Below, one piece after another: positions 39,124 through 46,721 of a DNA stretch of 64,000 bases (position 1 is the first letter of the stretch; every line of letters starts with the position of its first letter). The notes under the pieces were generated by a model. The model saw nothing but the letters and a program-made list of their open reading frames with translations, was not told the origin of the DNA and ran no database searches. This DNA comes from a bacterium Scap17. GTDB taxonomy: Bacteria > Pseudomonadota > Gammaproteobacteria > Pseudomonadales > Halomonadaceae. Location: positions 1,178,001-1,242,000 of the forward strand of contig VINJ01000001.1 of assembly GCA_013376735.1 (NCBI GenBank). The letters run 5' to 3'. A program made the position numbers and the translations under genes.

Positions 39124-39855
39124 TTAGGCAAACACTTCCCACCAGAAGACACGACCGATGATTTTCGGGGCGTCGGGGTCCCCTAGGGTGTAGACCTCTT
39201 CCGGATACTCGATGTGGTTATCGCTGACCACACGCATACGGTTCAAGGGCAGGCGATAGAGTCGCTTCACGCGCAGCATCCCCCCGTGATCCAGTGCGTA
39301 GATCTTGCCGTCGATGATGTGACGGCAACTCTTGTCGATACCGATGGGGGAGCCGTCGAAAATGGCTGGCTCCATTGAATCGCCCGTGACAGTGGCGCAG
39401 GCGGCCTGCTTGGGATCTACACCTGCACGGGCCAGGCGTGGCAGGCTGAAGCGCATATACGCTCCGTGATTTTCGATCACCTGTGTACGGCCATCTCCCG
39501 CGGCCATCTCCACTTCCCGGAAGTAGGGAATTTCAACTTCATCCTCTCGGAGTGGAACGTCTCCATCCACAAACTCGGCCTCATGGAAAATCAGCTCATT
39601 CTTGCTGTTTTCTCTCATTGGCCCGGTTCCGAACCTCAGCCATTCCGCACGCACGTTTAGCCCCTTGGCGATCAGCACCAGCTTGGACTGTCCTGGCATT
39701 GACTCAGCATTGAGCCATTTGCTGGCGGCCTTAGGGGTGACGCCTGTGAGATTTTTTAGATGCACGCCTTGGCCGCGATCAGGGATGCCCTGCTCGGCAA
39801 GCGCTTTCTTTAGGCGGGAGGCAAACTCATCCCGTTCAGACAGTGTATGAACCAT
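39124..39855 (-). CDS. CI-like phage repressor with S24 peptidase domain
   Basis: 243 residues. An N-terminal HTH (VHLKNLTGVTPKAASKWLNA) is followed by a LexA-type C-terminal domain with the nucleophile Ser in GDSMEPAIFDG and the Lys in LRVKRLYR. It should maintain lysogeny and self-cleave on RecA activation. The frame is open to 39936, but the ATG at 39855 gives a proper start. It is flanked by operator palindromes and divergent from a Cro-like gene. Confidence 0.92.
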   Translation of the reverse strand: MVHTLSERDEFASRLKKALAEQGIPDRGQGVHLKNLTGVTPKAASKWLNAESMPGQSKLVLIAKGLNVRAEWLRFGTGPMRENSKNELIFHEAEFVDGDVPLREDEVEIPYFREVEMAAGDGRTQVIENHGAYMRFSLPRLARAGVDPKQAACATVTGDSMEPAIFDGSPIGIDKSCRHIIDGKIYALDHGGMLRVKRLYRLPLNRMRVVSDNHIEYPEEVYTLGDPDAPKIIGRVFWWEVFA

Positions 39856-39857
39856 GG

Positions 39858-39920
39858 GTCCAATGATGATTGGACTTGCTTTGACTTTCAGTACATGTCT
39901 ATTATGTACTTTTGGTACAT
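39858..39920. promoter_or_regulatory. Right operator/promoter region between repressor and Cro-like genes
   Basis: GTCCAATGATGATTGGAC (39858-39875) is a palindrome just upstream of the repressor start. ATGTAC-TTTTG-GTACAT (39904-39920) is a perfect palindrome. A rightward promoter fits: TTGACT (39881-39886), 16 bases, TATGTA (39903-39908). Its -10 overlaps the operator, so repressor binding would shut off the Cro-like gene. Confidence 0.75.
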
Positions 39921-39936
39921 ATTCAAAGGCAAACAA

Positions 39937-40167
39937 ATGAACTCCTTGCGCGAACTGGTCGAGCAGGCAGGAGGTGTGGGGGCGGTTTCCAAGGCTTGCG
40001 GCGTTTCAATCCGTGCCGTCTACAAGTGGATCGAGAGGGGGTGCCTGCCAAGAACGGAATATACCGGCGAAACCAGTCATGCAGAGGCCATCGCGGGACT
40101 TTCACCTTCTGTGGTTGAGGCTTCGGAAATCCGGAATCGCTTCATGCCCAACAAGCATACCGCCTGA
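39937..40167 (+). CDS. Cro-like YdaS-type HTH regulator
   Basis: A 76-residue protein with a Cro/YdaS-type helix-turn-helix (LVEQAGGVGAVSKACGVS, then AVYKWIERGCLP). The start at 39937 follows AAAGG. It is the first rightward gene opposite the S24 repressor and the natural lytic-switch partner. Confidence 0.87.
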   Translation: MNSLRELVEQAGGVGAVSKACGVSIRAVYKWIERGCLPRTEYTGETSHAEAIAGLSPSVVEASEIRNRFMPNKHTA

Positions 40168-40229
40168 CAGCCACAGAATAGCCGGCCGCCCATATCGGCT
40201 TAAACGGAACGAACACGGAGAGATTCACC

Positions 40230-40724
40230 ATGGACAGCCATACAGCCCCTGAACGTGACATGGATACCTATCTGGATGCAGTACATGACGTGGTTTTCGA
40301 GTGCTGCCCAAAGGTGCTGGCAAGCGATATCGGCATGTCGGTGAAGTCGCTTTACCGCCGGGTGGCAGAGGACGACCCCATGCCGATGCGTCTGGTCGAT
40401 GTGGTGGGGATCTTCTGGAACGTGGACCGCGAGCACCAGATGCGTTTGATCACCCCATTCCTCGATCACCTGGGCATGGTGGCGGTGCCGCGTTATGCGC
40501 AGGGCGAGGTGAGCCGTGGTGACGTGTTCGCATCTGTACTGAAAGCACAGCAGGGCCAGGGGGCGATGGCGGCGCTGATTCAGGCGGCGATTGCGGATGG
40601 CGAGATAGATGACAAAGAGGCTGCACAACTGGAAGCACAGCATAAGGCCATCGAGCAGCAGATGAGCACTCTGATGGGCCAGCTGCAGGCGATGCGCAAG
40701 CCGCTGAAAGTGGTTGGCAAGTAA
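40230..40724 (+). CDS. CII-like phage regulatory protein
   Basis: 164 residues. The N-terminal half (AVHDVVFECCPKVLASDIGM, then SVKSLYRRVAEDD) resembles the phage regulatory CII family (PF06892 type) with a degenerate HTH. The C-terminal half is a Gln/Ala-rich coiled coil (QLEAQHKAIEQQMSTLMGQL) likely to oligomerise. Its place after the Cro-like gene and before replication genes matches lambda cII. Confidence 0.7.
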   Translation: MDSHTAPERDMDTYLDAVHDVVFECCPKVLASDIGMSVKSLYRRVAEDDPMPMRLVDVVGIFWNVDREHQMRLITPFLDHLGMVAVPRYAQGEVSRGDVFASVLKAQQGQGAMAALIQAAIADGEIDDKEAAQLEAQHKAIEQQMSTLMGQLQAMRKPLKVVGK

Positions 40725-40803
40725 CGAAGCGCTAGATGCAAAGAAGTCCCCGCCGGCGACCAAACCATGACGGGGCACCTCAACTACGCCAAGGAAGTAT
40801 GGC

Positions 40804-41124
40804 ATGACGATCAAGACGAGTGAAGCCAAGGGCTTGTTGTTGAGTTATCGCGGTTGGAGCTGCGAGGAACTCAAGCAGGAAACCTATCGACTGGCGGTGG
40901 CCATCGAGAAACGTGAGCGGGTGGGTGGCGTAATCGACTTGCGCATGAGCATGCAACACCACCTGGCTGTGGTGGCCCTGCTGGAGTGTGGCAAGGGGCA
41001 GGGCGAGACGGCCAAGGAAGATGCTCGCCGCACGTTGTCGATCGATCACCACATGAGCGAGGCAGGGCGTTCCGAGCGTCTTTCGCTGGGTATGGCCGCC
41101 AAGGGCGATGAGGTATCGGCATGA
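40804..41124 (+). CDS. Conserved-looking phage protein, function unknown
   Basis: 106 residues, mostly helical and charged, with no recognised motif; AAGGAA precedes the ATG. The stop overlaps the start of another open frame (ATGA at 41121-41124), but the opposite strand seems to be used next. Confidence 0.6.
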   Translation: MTIKTSEAKGLLLSYRGWSCEELKQETYRLAVAIEKRERVGGVIDLRMSMQHHLAVVALLECGKGQGETAKEDARRTLSIDHHMSEAGRSERLSLGMAAKGDEVSA

Positions 41125-41144
41125 GTATCACGGCACGAATATCC

Positions 41145-41342
41145 CTACGGCTTCCGGCTGAGCTTCTCCTGAAGAATGTGAAGCATGTAACCGCAATGCC
41201 CGTCGCCCCAATGCGCGATCAGCTTGAGCTCGTCGGCGTTCTCATCGATGAAGTCATTAAAAAGCTTAACCGCTCGACGTTCGCGCTCAATTTCATCCTG
41301 CTGCGCCGCTTCGTGCTTCGCGTTATCCATGTCCCGCTCCAT
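41145..41342 (-). CDS. Possible small leftward gene between CII-like and O-like genes
   Basis: 65 residues with a charged helical composition (DEIERERRAVKLFNDFIDEN, HWGDGHCGYMLHILQEKL). It looks more protein-like than the overlapping plus-strand frame 41121-41423. An inverted repeat lies just upstream at 41356-41387. The ribosome site is weak (GAGAAA). No family recognised. Confidence 0.45.
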   Translation of the reverse strand: MERDMDNAKHEAAQQDEIERERRAVKLFNDFIDENADELKLIAHWGDGHCGYMLHILQEKLSRKP

Positions 41343-41355
41343 CGTTTCTCGCGTG

Positions 41356-41387
41356 TTGTGATCGCCTTAGCTTACACCCGATCACAA
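41356..41387. promoter_or_regulatory. 9-bp inverted repeat before the O-like gene
   Basis: TTGTGATCG (41356-41364) and CGATCACAA (41379-41387) are a perfect inverted repeat with a 14-base spacer. They lie between a possible leftward gene and the O-like initiator gene. It could be an operator. Confidence 0.55.
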
Positions 41388-41422
41388 ACGAGTCGTCAAT
41401 GCACGATGTGGAGATATCGCTG

Positions 41423-42406
41423 ATGCAGTACCTCGTTACTATCAACCAAGTCAAGGCCGTCGAGTGGGGACTCAATGCTCAGCAGGCGGTGCTGTTTGCG
41501 TTTCTGCATCAGGTGCCGACTTGGGCAGATGCGCGTCAGATCGATGGCCACACCTACTTCAACATCGGCAAGGGGAAGATCTGCGAAGAGCTTCCGCTGC
41601 TGACTGATAAGCACGACACCGCCTACCGACTCATGAAGCAGCTGGCCAAGCTCGACCTGATCGTGATGACCAGTTGCGACAACCGGACGTACATGCGCCT
41701 AACCGAGAAGGGTGTGACCTGGAACCGCTCGGCAGGGTCGGAAAAATCTTCGATCCGTCCCTCGGCGCCTGATTCTCAAGGGTCGGAAAAAAATCCGACC
41801 TCGGATAAATCTCCGAGCGGGGTCGGAAAAATATCCGTGCCAGGGTCGGAAAAATCTCCGACGAATCAGGGTACCAATGATTCTAACCCCTCTCTCTCTT
41901 GCGCGGGCGAGCCGAGCATCTTTGAGCGAGCGGCCCAGCAGGCTGACAACGGCCAGCCGCAAGTGACTGCCGGGGCCCGTCAGGTGCTGATGACATTGGA
42001 CTGGCAGCCGAATGCCACTTACTGGCAGGCAGAGACACTACGCCGTGGCGACCCGAGCCTGACATGGGATCAGGGCGAGCTGGCGGACTTCACCGCGCAC
42101 TTTGCGGATCAGCCGGGCCGGACGTACTCGCATCATGCTTGGTGCGCGAAGTTCGTGCGCTGGGTGAGTGATAACCGCAAGCGAGAGGCGGCCCGTCAGG
42201 CCCGCATGAGTCAGAACGCCAACACTTCATCGAACAACACTGCACGCAACGCTGGAGGCACCCATGGAAGCCGTCGCTCAACTGGTCCAATCCGTAACTC
42301 GAAACTCTCAGCCGCTGAAGGGCGTGCACTCATTGAGCAGCGCCGCCGTGAACAAGCCGAAGGCCAGCCGCCGTCCGGCGACATCATCGATGGCGAGTGG
42401 CTGTGA
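41423..42406 (+). CDS. Phage replication initiator, O-like
   Basis: 327 residues from the ATG at 41423 (GGAG upstream). The N-terminal 105 residues form a winged-helix replication-initiator-like domain (KICEELPLLTDKHDTAYRLM, KLDLIVMTSCDNRTYMRL). The middle (about 105-155) is a low-complexity linker whose DNA carries four iterons. The C-terminal part (LDWQPNATYWQAETLRRGDP, FVRWVSDNRKRE) resembles a DnaT-like DNA-binding domain. The next gene is P-like and overlaps by 143 bases. This matches lambda O with its internal origin. Confidence 0.8.
   Translation: MQYLVTINQVKAVEWGLNAQQAVLFAFLHQVPTWADARQIDGHTYFNIGKGKICEELPLLTDKHDTAYRLMKQLAKLDLIVMTSCDNRTYMRLTEKGVTWNRSAGSEKSSIRPSAPDSQGSEKNPTSDKSPSGVGKISVPGSEKSPTNQGTNDSNPSLSCAGEPSIFERAAQQADNGQPQVTAGARQVLMTLDWQPNATYWQAETLRRGDPSLTWDQGELADFTAHFADQPGRTYSHHAWCAKFVRWVSDNRKREAARQARMSQNANTSSNNTARNAGGTHGSRRSTGPIRNSKLSAAEGRALIEQRRREQAEGQPPSGDIIDGEWL
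41735..41863 (+). repeat. Candidate replication origin: four iterons inside the O-like gene
   Basis: GGGTCGGAAAAA starts at 41735, 41780, 41820 and 41843. Copies two and four extend into TCCGAC, so each is an inverted repeat (for example GGTCGGA-A6-TCCGACC at 41781-41800). Lambda ori likewise consists of four palindromic iterons within gene O. Confidence 0.8.
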
Positions 42407-43091
42407 TGACCTGCCACGGGTGAGCCAGAAGGCGGTGGATGCATTGTTCGATCGCTTGGCCCAGCTGCATGGCGCCCATTGGCACCGCCGCTGCCGTGAG
42501 ATGGGCTGGGGCACTGAGGAGAACGGCCAGTGGGTGAGCTGTGACGTGGAAGGCGAGTGGCTGGCGGCCCTGAGCCACCTGAGCGGCCAGCACCTGCGCT
42601 GTGGTTTGCAGGCCGAGAAGGCCCGCACTGCCAAGTCACTCCAACAGCGTGGCAACGCCTTCCCGCCGGACAGCGCCATGCAGTTCGCCGAGCTATGCCA
42701 GATGACGCCCGAGGGGCTGGGCCTGCCGGACTTCGATACCGCCTGGCAGGCATTGCAGGACCACGCCTTCACCGGCAAGCCGTACCCGCATGAGGCCATC
42801 GCCGCCGCAGGCAAGCACATGGACCTGCACGGCATGGCCTCGGCCACCTATCAGCGCATGGACAAGCACGAGCGCGCTTTCCGTGTGTACTACCAGCAGG
42901 TGGTGGAGCGCTTTGCCCGCGGCGAAGACCTCAAGCCGCAAGCGGCGATTGGTCATGACGGCCAACTGTCACCGGCGGAACTTGCCGTCATGGCGGGGGA
43001 AGACAAAGCACGCCAAGCAGCGGGAGATCTGGCAGGCATCACACCGACTCAAGCACTGAAGATTATGCGGGGAGGGTTAGCAAATGGGTAA
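42264..43091 (+). CDS. Phage replication protein P-like helicase loader
   Basis: 275 residues. The segment ALFDRLAQLHGAHWHRRC to EWLAALSHLSGQHLRCGL and the downstream FPPDSAMQFAELCQ resemble the replication protein P family, which captures host DnaB helicase and brings it to the O-bound origin. The gene overlaps the O-like gene by 143 bases in another frame. A start further inside is possible, because the first 45 residues are weakly protein-like. Confidence 0.75.
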   Translation: MEAVAQLVQSVTRNSQPLKGVHSLSSAAVNKPKASRRPATSSMASGCDDLPRVSQKAVDALFDRLAQLHGAHWHRRCREMGWGTEENGQWVSCDVEGEWLAALSHLSGQHLRCGLQAEKARTAKSLQQRGNAFPPDSAMQFAELCQMTPEGLGLPDFDTAWQALQDHAFTGKPYPHEAIAAAGKHMDLHGMASATYQRMDKHERAFRVYYQQVVERFARGEDLKPQAAIGHDGQLSPAELAVMAGEDKARQAAGDLAGITPTQALKIMRGGLANG

Positions 43092-43440
43092 TCATGAGCA
43101 TCATGAATTCATAACCACGGGCGGTGCCAATGTTGGCAGAACTCCACGGCCACGACGTGCGACGCTGGACAATCCCGCAAGTCAGCTGGGCCGTACCTAT
43201 CTGGCGCTCAGTGAATCGCGCTCATGGCTGATGCTGCATGAGCTGGCCGCCGAAATCCTTGCCCGCTTCGATCGGCTGGATAGTGAAGCCGCCATCAGCG
43301 CCCGCCTGCGAGATCTGCGTCGTCATCATGGGGTAAGAGTGGAGAGTCGCCGCCGTGGGGAGAGTGCGGCCCATGAGTATCGCTTGCTGCATCTTGCTCG
43401 GGGCAAGTCTCAGCCAGACATGCTGGAGGCTCTGCAGTGA
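43084..43440 (+). CDS. Small phage protein, possible winged helix
   Basis: 118 residues. LGRTYLALSESRSWLMLHEL and AAISARLRDLRRHHGVRVES suggest a winged-helix fold like many phage nin-region proteins. It overlaps the P-like gene end by 8 bases and the next gene by 4 (GTGA). Function unknown. Confidence 0.6.
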   Translation: MGNHEHHEFITTGGANVGRTPRPRRATLDNPASQLGRTYLALSESRSWLMLHELAAEILARFDRLDSEAAISARLRDLRRHHGVRVESRRRGESAAHEYRLLHLARGKSQPDMLEALQ

Positions 43441-43622
43441 GCTATCGCCCCGCTGGCAGCTACAGGCGGCCGAATCGTTCAGCCCTGCGCCGCTGCTTTG
43501 CTTGTCGTAGGCGAGTAGCAGTCAGTCAGATGGCGGCCTGCCTGGGCACGTGCAAGCGCTGCATTGCTTTGGGTAGGCCACACTACAACGCCAAGGGTGT
43601 TCGGATAAGGGGAGCAGGGTGA
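43437..43622 (+). CDS. Small zinc-ribbon phage protein
   Basis: 61 residues, highly basic, with CFAC and CKRC as probable zinc ligands. The GTG start overlaps the preceding stop (GTGA). It is a nin-region type of gene, probably nucleic-acid binding. Not recognised further. Confidence 0.6.
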   Translation: MSYRPAGSYRRPNRSALRRCFACRRRVAVSQMAACLGTCKRCIALGRPHYNAKGVRIRGAG

Positions 43623-43906
43623 TGGCAAGCATAGAGGGCAAGTATGCCCAGATGGCCGAGATGCTGTTGGCTGCTGAGGGGTTCTTGTTATTTCTCGATC
43701 ACGCCAAACGGCATCGCTACAAGCTTGATGAGAACACCATTCCGGATGGGACTCATCAATATGAGGATGGCGTGGATTTCCTCTGCAAAGCGTGTGGTGT
43801 TTCGTCCCTGGCCGAGATGGACAAGAGCAAGCGATCTGGCCAGATGCTGCCACGAATCATCGCCAACTTCCGACGTTGGCAGTCGGCGCAAAGGAGACCT
43901 GAATGA
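43622..43906 (+). CDS. Small phage protein, function unknown
   Basis: 94 residues from the ATG at 43622, overlapping the previous stop by one base; a GTG at 43619 is the alternative. It has a helical N-terminus and CKACGVSSLAEMDKSKRSGQ. No family recognised. Tight coupling to both neighbours supports it. Confidence 0.6.
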   Translation: MASIEGKYAQMAEMLLAAEGFLLFLDHAKRHRYKLDENTIPDGTHQYEDGVDFLCKACGVSSLAEMDKSKRSGQMLPRIIANFRRWQSAQRRPE

Positions 43907-44406
43907 GCTGGGCAGCACATCCTTCCGCCAAGGTGGCGGCCCGCAAGTCGGCGCCACGCATCGACCGTGAAGGGTTGGAGCAGAAGGTGCTGATTCGCTG
44001 GCTGTACGCTCAGCAGCAGAATGGTATGCAGGTGGGGCAGCTATTGCACGGTGTGACCTTCCACGTCCCCAATGGTGGCCAGCGCAACAAGAAGACGGCA
44101 GCAGACCTGAAGATGCAGGGCGTGCGGGCTGGGGTGAGCGATCTGGTGGTGGCCACGGCCCGCGGTGGGTATCACGGGCTCTACATCGAGTTCAAAGCAG
44201 CCCCGCCACATGATGCCGCCCTGGCGAAGTCTCAGCGTGAGTGGCTGGAGAAGATGGAGGGCAATGGCTATCTGGCAGTGCTGGCCAAGGGCGTGGATGA
44301 GGCCAAGGCGGTGCTGGTGGCCTATGCGAGCTGGCCCGAGACGGTGGTGGCCGGTGAGCCGGAGGTGATGCCGCATGGCAGTGAGTGGCGCAAGGCAACG
44401 GCATAG
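43903..44406 (+). CDS. VRR-NUC family nuclease
   Basis: 167 residues with the VRR-NUC core: an early Glu (REGLEQKVLIRWL), VPNGGQRNKKTAADLKMQGV, VSDLVVATARGGYHGLYIEF (PD-(D/E)xK-type Asp and Glu, then Lys) and KSQREWLEKMEGNGY. These proteins are structure-specific endonucleases and in phages probably resolve DNA branches. It overlaps the upstream gene by 4 bases. Confidence 0.88.
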   Translation: MSWAAHPSAKVAARKSAPRIDREGLEQKVLIRWLYAQQQNGMQVGQLLHGVTFHVPNGGQRNKKTAADLKMQGVRAGVSDLVVATARGGYHGLYIEFKAAPPHDAALAKSQREWLEKMEGNGYLAVLAKGVDEAKAVLVAYASWPETVVAGEPEVMPHGSEWRKATA

Positions 44407-44441
44407 TGCTCACGTAGCAACCCGGAGCAGGAGGGCAGGAC

Positions 44442-44999
44442 ATGCAGCGGATCGAGGAGATGGGGCTGGCGGAGACCTTTCGCCTGATCGAGAAGCTGCC
44501 GGAGGGCGTGAGGCGTCAGCAGGCGTTGGCGCATGCTCTGGATGAGCTGCTCGAGGAGGAGATCGAGTATCGCACCGGGCTACGCCATCAGAATGCCGGA
44601 TGGCATCAAGTGTCATCGGTGGGCGGCATGGGGGAAGGGCGAGGCGAGTGCACGGGCCTGGTGGATCACGTCGGCAAGGCGGCAGAGCGCTATCAGCAGG
44701 AAAGCCAGTGGCGGACGATGGCGGCGGCACTGCTGTCACGCTTGAGTGATCGACAGCGTATGGCGGTACTGCTGGCGGCCTATGCCATCCCGCCGGTACA
44801 GCATTGCCAGTCACCCCGCATGATGACCCAATCGCAGGCCGTGGCGGCGCAGGTGGCGATTCTGGCACGGCTGGGCTGGGTGCCCGGGGCAGTGAAGGTG
44901 GCGCCGTTCAAGTCGGCCAAGTCGATGCAGTGTGCGGCATCTCGAGGTCGTGGATCACTACTGCATATGGTGCTTTCTCAGGCTGAAATGGCTGCCTGA
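44442..44999 (+). CDS. Phage protein of unknown function at the end of the early-right operon
   Basis: 185 residues, mostly helical (MAAALLSRLSDRQRMAVLLA, QAVAAQVAILARLGWVPGAV). Its position, last before a terminator and the lysis genes, is where lambda-like phages carry the Q antiterminator, but no Q-specific motif was recognised. Function left open. Confidence 0.55.
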   Translation: MQRIEEMGLAETFRLIEKLPEGVRRQQALAHALDELLEEEIEYRTGLRHQNAGWHQVSSVGGMGEGRGECTGLVDHVGKAAERYQQESQWRTMAAALLSRLSDRQRMAVLLAAYAIPPVQHCQSPRMMTQSQAVAAQVAILARLGWVPGAVKVAPFKSAKSMQCAASRGRGSLLHMVLSQAEMAA

Positions 45000-45085
45000 C
45001 TACTACATGTTGCAAGAACGAGGGTTTGAGGGTACGATCCAGCTATTGTGTGATTCTTGTGTCTCTGGATCACCGCTCATTTCAA

Positions 45086-45114
45086 GGCCCTGCCATCTGG
45101 CGGGGCTTTTTCGT
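45086..45114 (+). terminator. Intrinsic terminator, first of two identical copies
   Basis: GCCCTGCC-ATCT-GGCGGGGC followed by TTTTT. The full 29 bases are identical to 45743-45771. Confidence 0.85.
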
Positions 45115-45230
45115 TGTATTTCCGCACGGTTTTATGCGAGTCAATAATTTCTGAATATCACTCCGTTGAAGTGTAAACGCTTCTGTAGCAGTACCTTGGT
45201 TACGAAACTTACTGTACGGATACAAAAAGA

Positions 45231-45512
45231 ATGAAAAATATCACTCGTAACTTGGTGGTGAGCGGGGAGAAAGGTGATGTTTTACGTCTAGGTCGAGAGC
45301 TCAATCGAATCATAGAAGCTGAGGACCTGGCTGTTCATGAGGCTGTTGAGCGTTACCAGCATCTGGGGCTCACCCGAGAGCTGGCTTTGCAGGCGTGCAA
45401 CAAAGCACGTCGGGATCAGAAGCAATTGGAGGCGCGTCAAGCATTGCGAAAGGTATTCTCCACAAGTGCCATCACTGAGCGGGCTTTCCCTGCATCAAGT
45501 CTTATGGAGTGA
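45231..45512 (+). CDS. Small protein A of a paralogous pair
   Basis: 93 residues of unknown function, charged and helical. Its core (KGDVLRLGRELNRIIEAEDL, then LTRELALQACNKAR) aligns with the next protein: KG[DN], LG, a spaced acidic helix, then LT-x-ELA-x-x-A. A 3-base gap separates the two genes. The pair lies between two identical terminators, so it is probably a separately acquired unit. Confidence 0.55.
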   Translation: MKNITRNLVVSGEKGDVLRLGRELNRIIEAEDLAVHEAVERYQHLGLTRELALQACNKARRDQKQLEARQALRKVFSTSAITERAFPASSLME

Positions 45513-45515
45513 CGA

Positions 45516-45722
45516 ATGCTCGATGACATCATCAGTGTGACTCATGTGGAGCAAGCCAGAAAAGGTAATCTTGATCTTCTGGGCGAGTCTCTATGTATTG
45601 TGTGTGATGACATGGGGATAGCGCTTGATGACGTCATCGAAGAATGTGAGTTCACACGGCTTACACATGAGCTTGCCGAAGCGGCACTGACGCGCGGCCG
45701 TGCACATAGACGATTTTCATAG
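45516..45722 (+). CDS. Small protein B of a paralogous pair
   Basis: 68 residues of unknown function, acidic at the N-terminus. KGNLDLLGESLCIVCDDMGI and LTHELAEAALTRGRAHRR parallel the preceding protein along about 50 positions. It starts 3 bases after the first gene, and the second terminator follows 20 bases after its stop. Confidence 0.55.
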   Translation: MLDDIISVTHVEQARKGNLDLLGESLCIVCDDMGIALDDVIEECEFTRLTHELAEAALTRGRAHRRFS

Positions 45723-45742
45723 CATGAACCTGTAATTCTGTG

Positions 45743-45771
45743 GGCCCTGCCATCTGGCGGGGCTTTTTCGT
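45743..45771 (+). terminator. Intrinsic terminator, second identical copy
   Basis: The same 29 bases as at 45086-45114, including stem, ATCT loop and T-run. It closes the small-gene cassette just before the endolysin gene. Confidence 0.85.
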
Positions 45772-45786
45772 ATCTGCTCCCCGGTG

Positions 45787-46323
45787 ATGCCCATGCCTGC
45801 ACATGCCCCCGCGCACTGGCTCGATGAGGTCGAGCTGGTGGGCTTCGATGCGCCTGTTGATCCAGCGGCTGATGATGCCAGCAATCTGGCGGCCTTCCTG
45901 GACACCATTGCCTATGCCGAGGGCACGCCCCGCTTCAGCTCGATAGAGGGCTATGACGTGCTGGTGGGCGGCAAGACCTTCGACGGCTTCGATGATCATC
46001 CCCGCCAGTCGGTATGGCTGCCGAATCTGGGCATTCACTCGACGGCAGCTGGCCGCTATCAATTTCTGATCCGTACCTGGGATGACCTGGCCAAGCGCTT
46101 CCACCTGCGCGACTTCTCGCCAGCCTCGCAGGATGAGGCGGCCAAGCAGTTGATCCGCCAGTGCCGAGCATTGGGGCTGGTGTATGACGGGCGCATCGCT
46201 GATGCCATCCACGCCTGCCGGCGCATCTGGGCGAGCTTGCCGGGGGCAGGTTATGGCCAGCGTGAGCTTGATACCGATGAGCTGCTGGGCGTGTACGTGC
46301 GTGCTGGCGGCCACATCGCATAA
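45787..46323 (+). CDS. Endolysin, lambda R-like transglycosylase
   Basis: 178 residues from the ATG at 45787 (a GTG at 45784 is also possible). The lysozyme-like core LAAFLDTIAYAEGTPRFS, YDVLVGGKTFDGFDDHPR and STAAGRYQFLIRTWDDLAKR is characteristic of lambda R-type endolysins, with the catalytic Glu in AYAEGT. It cleaves host murein at lysis and lacks a signal peptide, so it depends on the adjacent holin. Confidence 0.92.
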   Translation: MPMPAHAPAHWLDEVELVGFDAPVDPAADDASNLAAFLDTIAYAEGTPRFSSIEGYDVLVGGKTFDGFDDHPRQSVWLPNLGIHSTAAGRYQFLIRTWDDLAKRFHLRDFSPASQDEAAKQLIRQCRALGLVYDGRIADAIHACRRIWASLPGAGYGQRELDTDELLGVYVRAGGHIA

Positions 46324-46367
46324 CGATAACGACGAACTACGCAGGGCCTACCGACTCAGGAGGCCAT

Positions 46368-46721
46368 ATGCATGATGACGACCACGAGTCCGCCGATATG
46401 CCACACCGCGATCCATCGACATGGCAGATGCTGCTGGAGTGGCTACAGCCGTATCAAGCCAACCTCTATGCAGCGGGTCTGTCATTCGTGATCGCACTGC
46501 TGCGCGGCCTGCATGCTGGTGGCCGCTTCTACAAGTCATTGCTCGAGGCGACCCTGGTGGGTGGCCTGACATTGGCGCTCAAGCCGCTGCTGGACTGGGG
46601 TGGCTTGGATCAGGACATGGCCGTGGCCATCGGGGCTGCGATCGCTTTCCTCGGTGTCGAGTGGCTGCGTGCCAAGTCTGACGCCATCTTCGATAAGGTG
46701 CTGGGACGATGGCTGCACTGA
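46368..46721 (+). CDS. Phage holin
   Basis: 117 residues with hydrophobic segments at about 34-48 (LYAAGLSFVIALLRG), 62-76 (TLVGGLTLALKPLLD) and 84-98 (MAVAIGAAIAFLGVEW), as in lambda-type class I holins. AGGAGG lies upstream. Between endolysin and spanin genes, it should permeabilise the inner membrane to release the endolysin. The 3' end overlaps the spanin gene by 13 bases. Confidence 0.85.
   Translation: MHDDDHESADMPHRDPSTWQMLLEWLQPYQANLYAAGLSFVIALLRGLHAGGRFYKSLLEATLVGGLTLALKPLLDWGGLDQDMAVAIGAAIAFLGVEWLRAKSDAIFDKVLGRWLH

Noticed and set aside
41121-41423. Plus-strand frame with ATGA overlap after the 40804 gene
   Set aside because: The coupling is attractive, but the sequence looks less protein-like than the opposite strand and lacks recognisable features.
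41735-41863. CRISPR array reading of the GGGTCGGAAAAA repeats
   Set aside because: Repeats are short, palindromic, irregularly spaced and inside a coding region next to a P-like gene; origin iterons explain them better.
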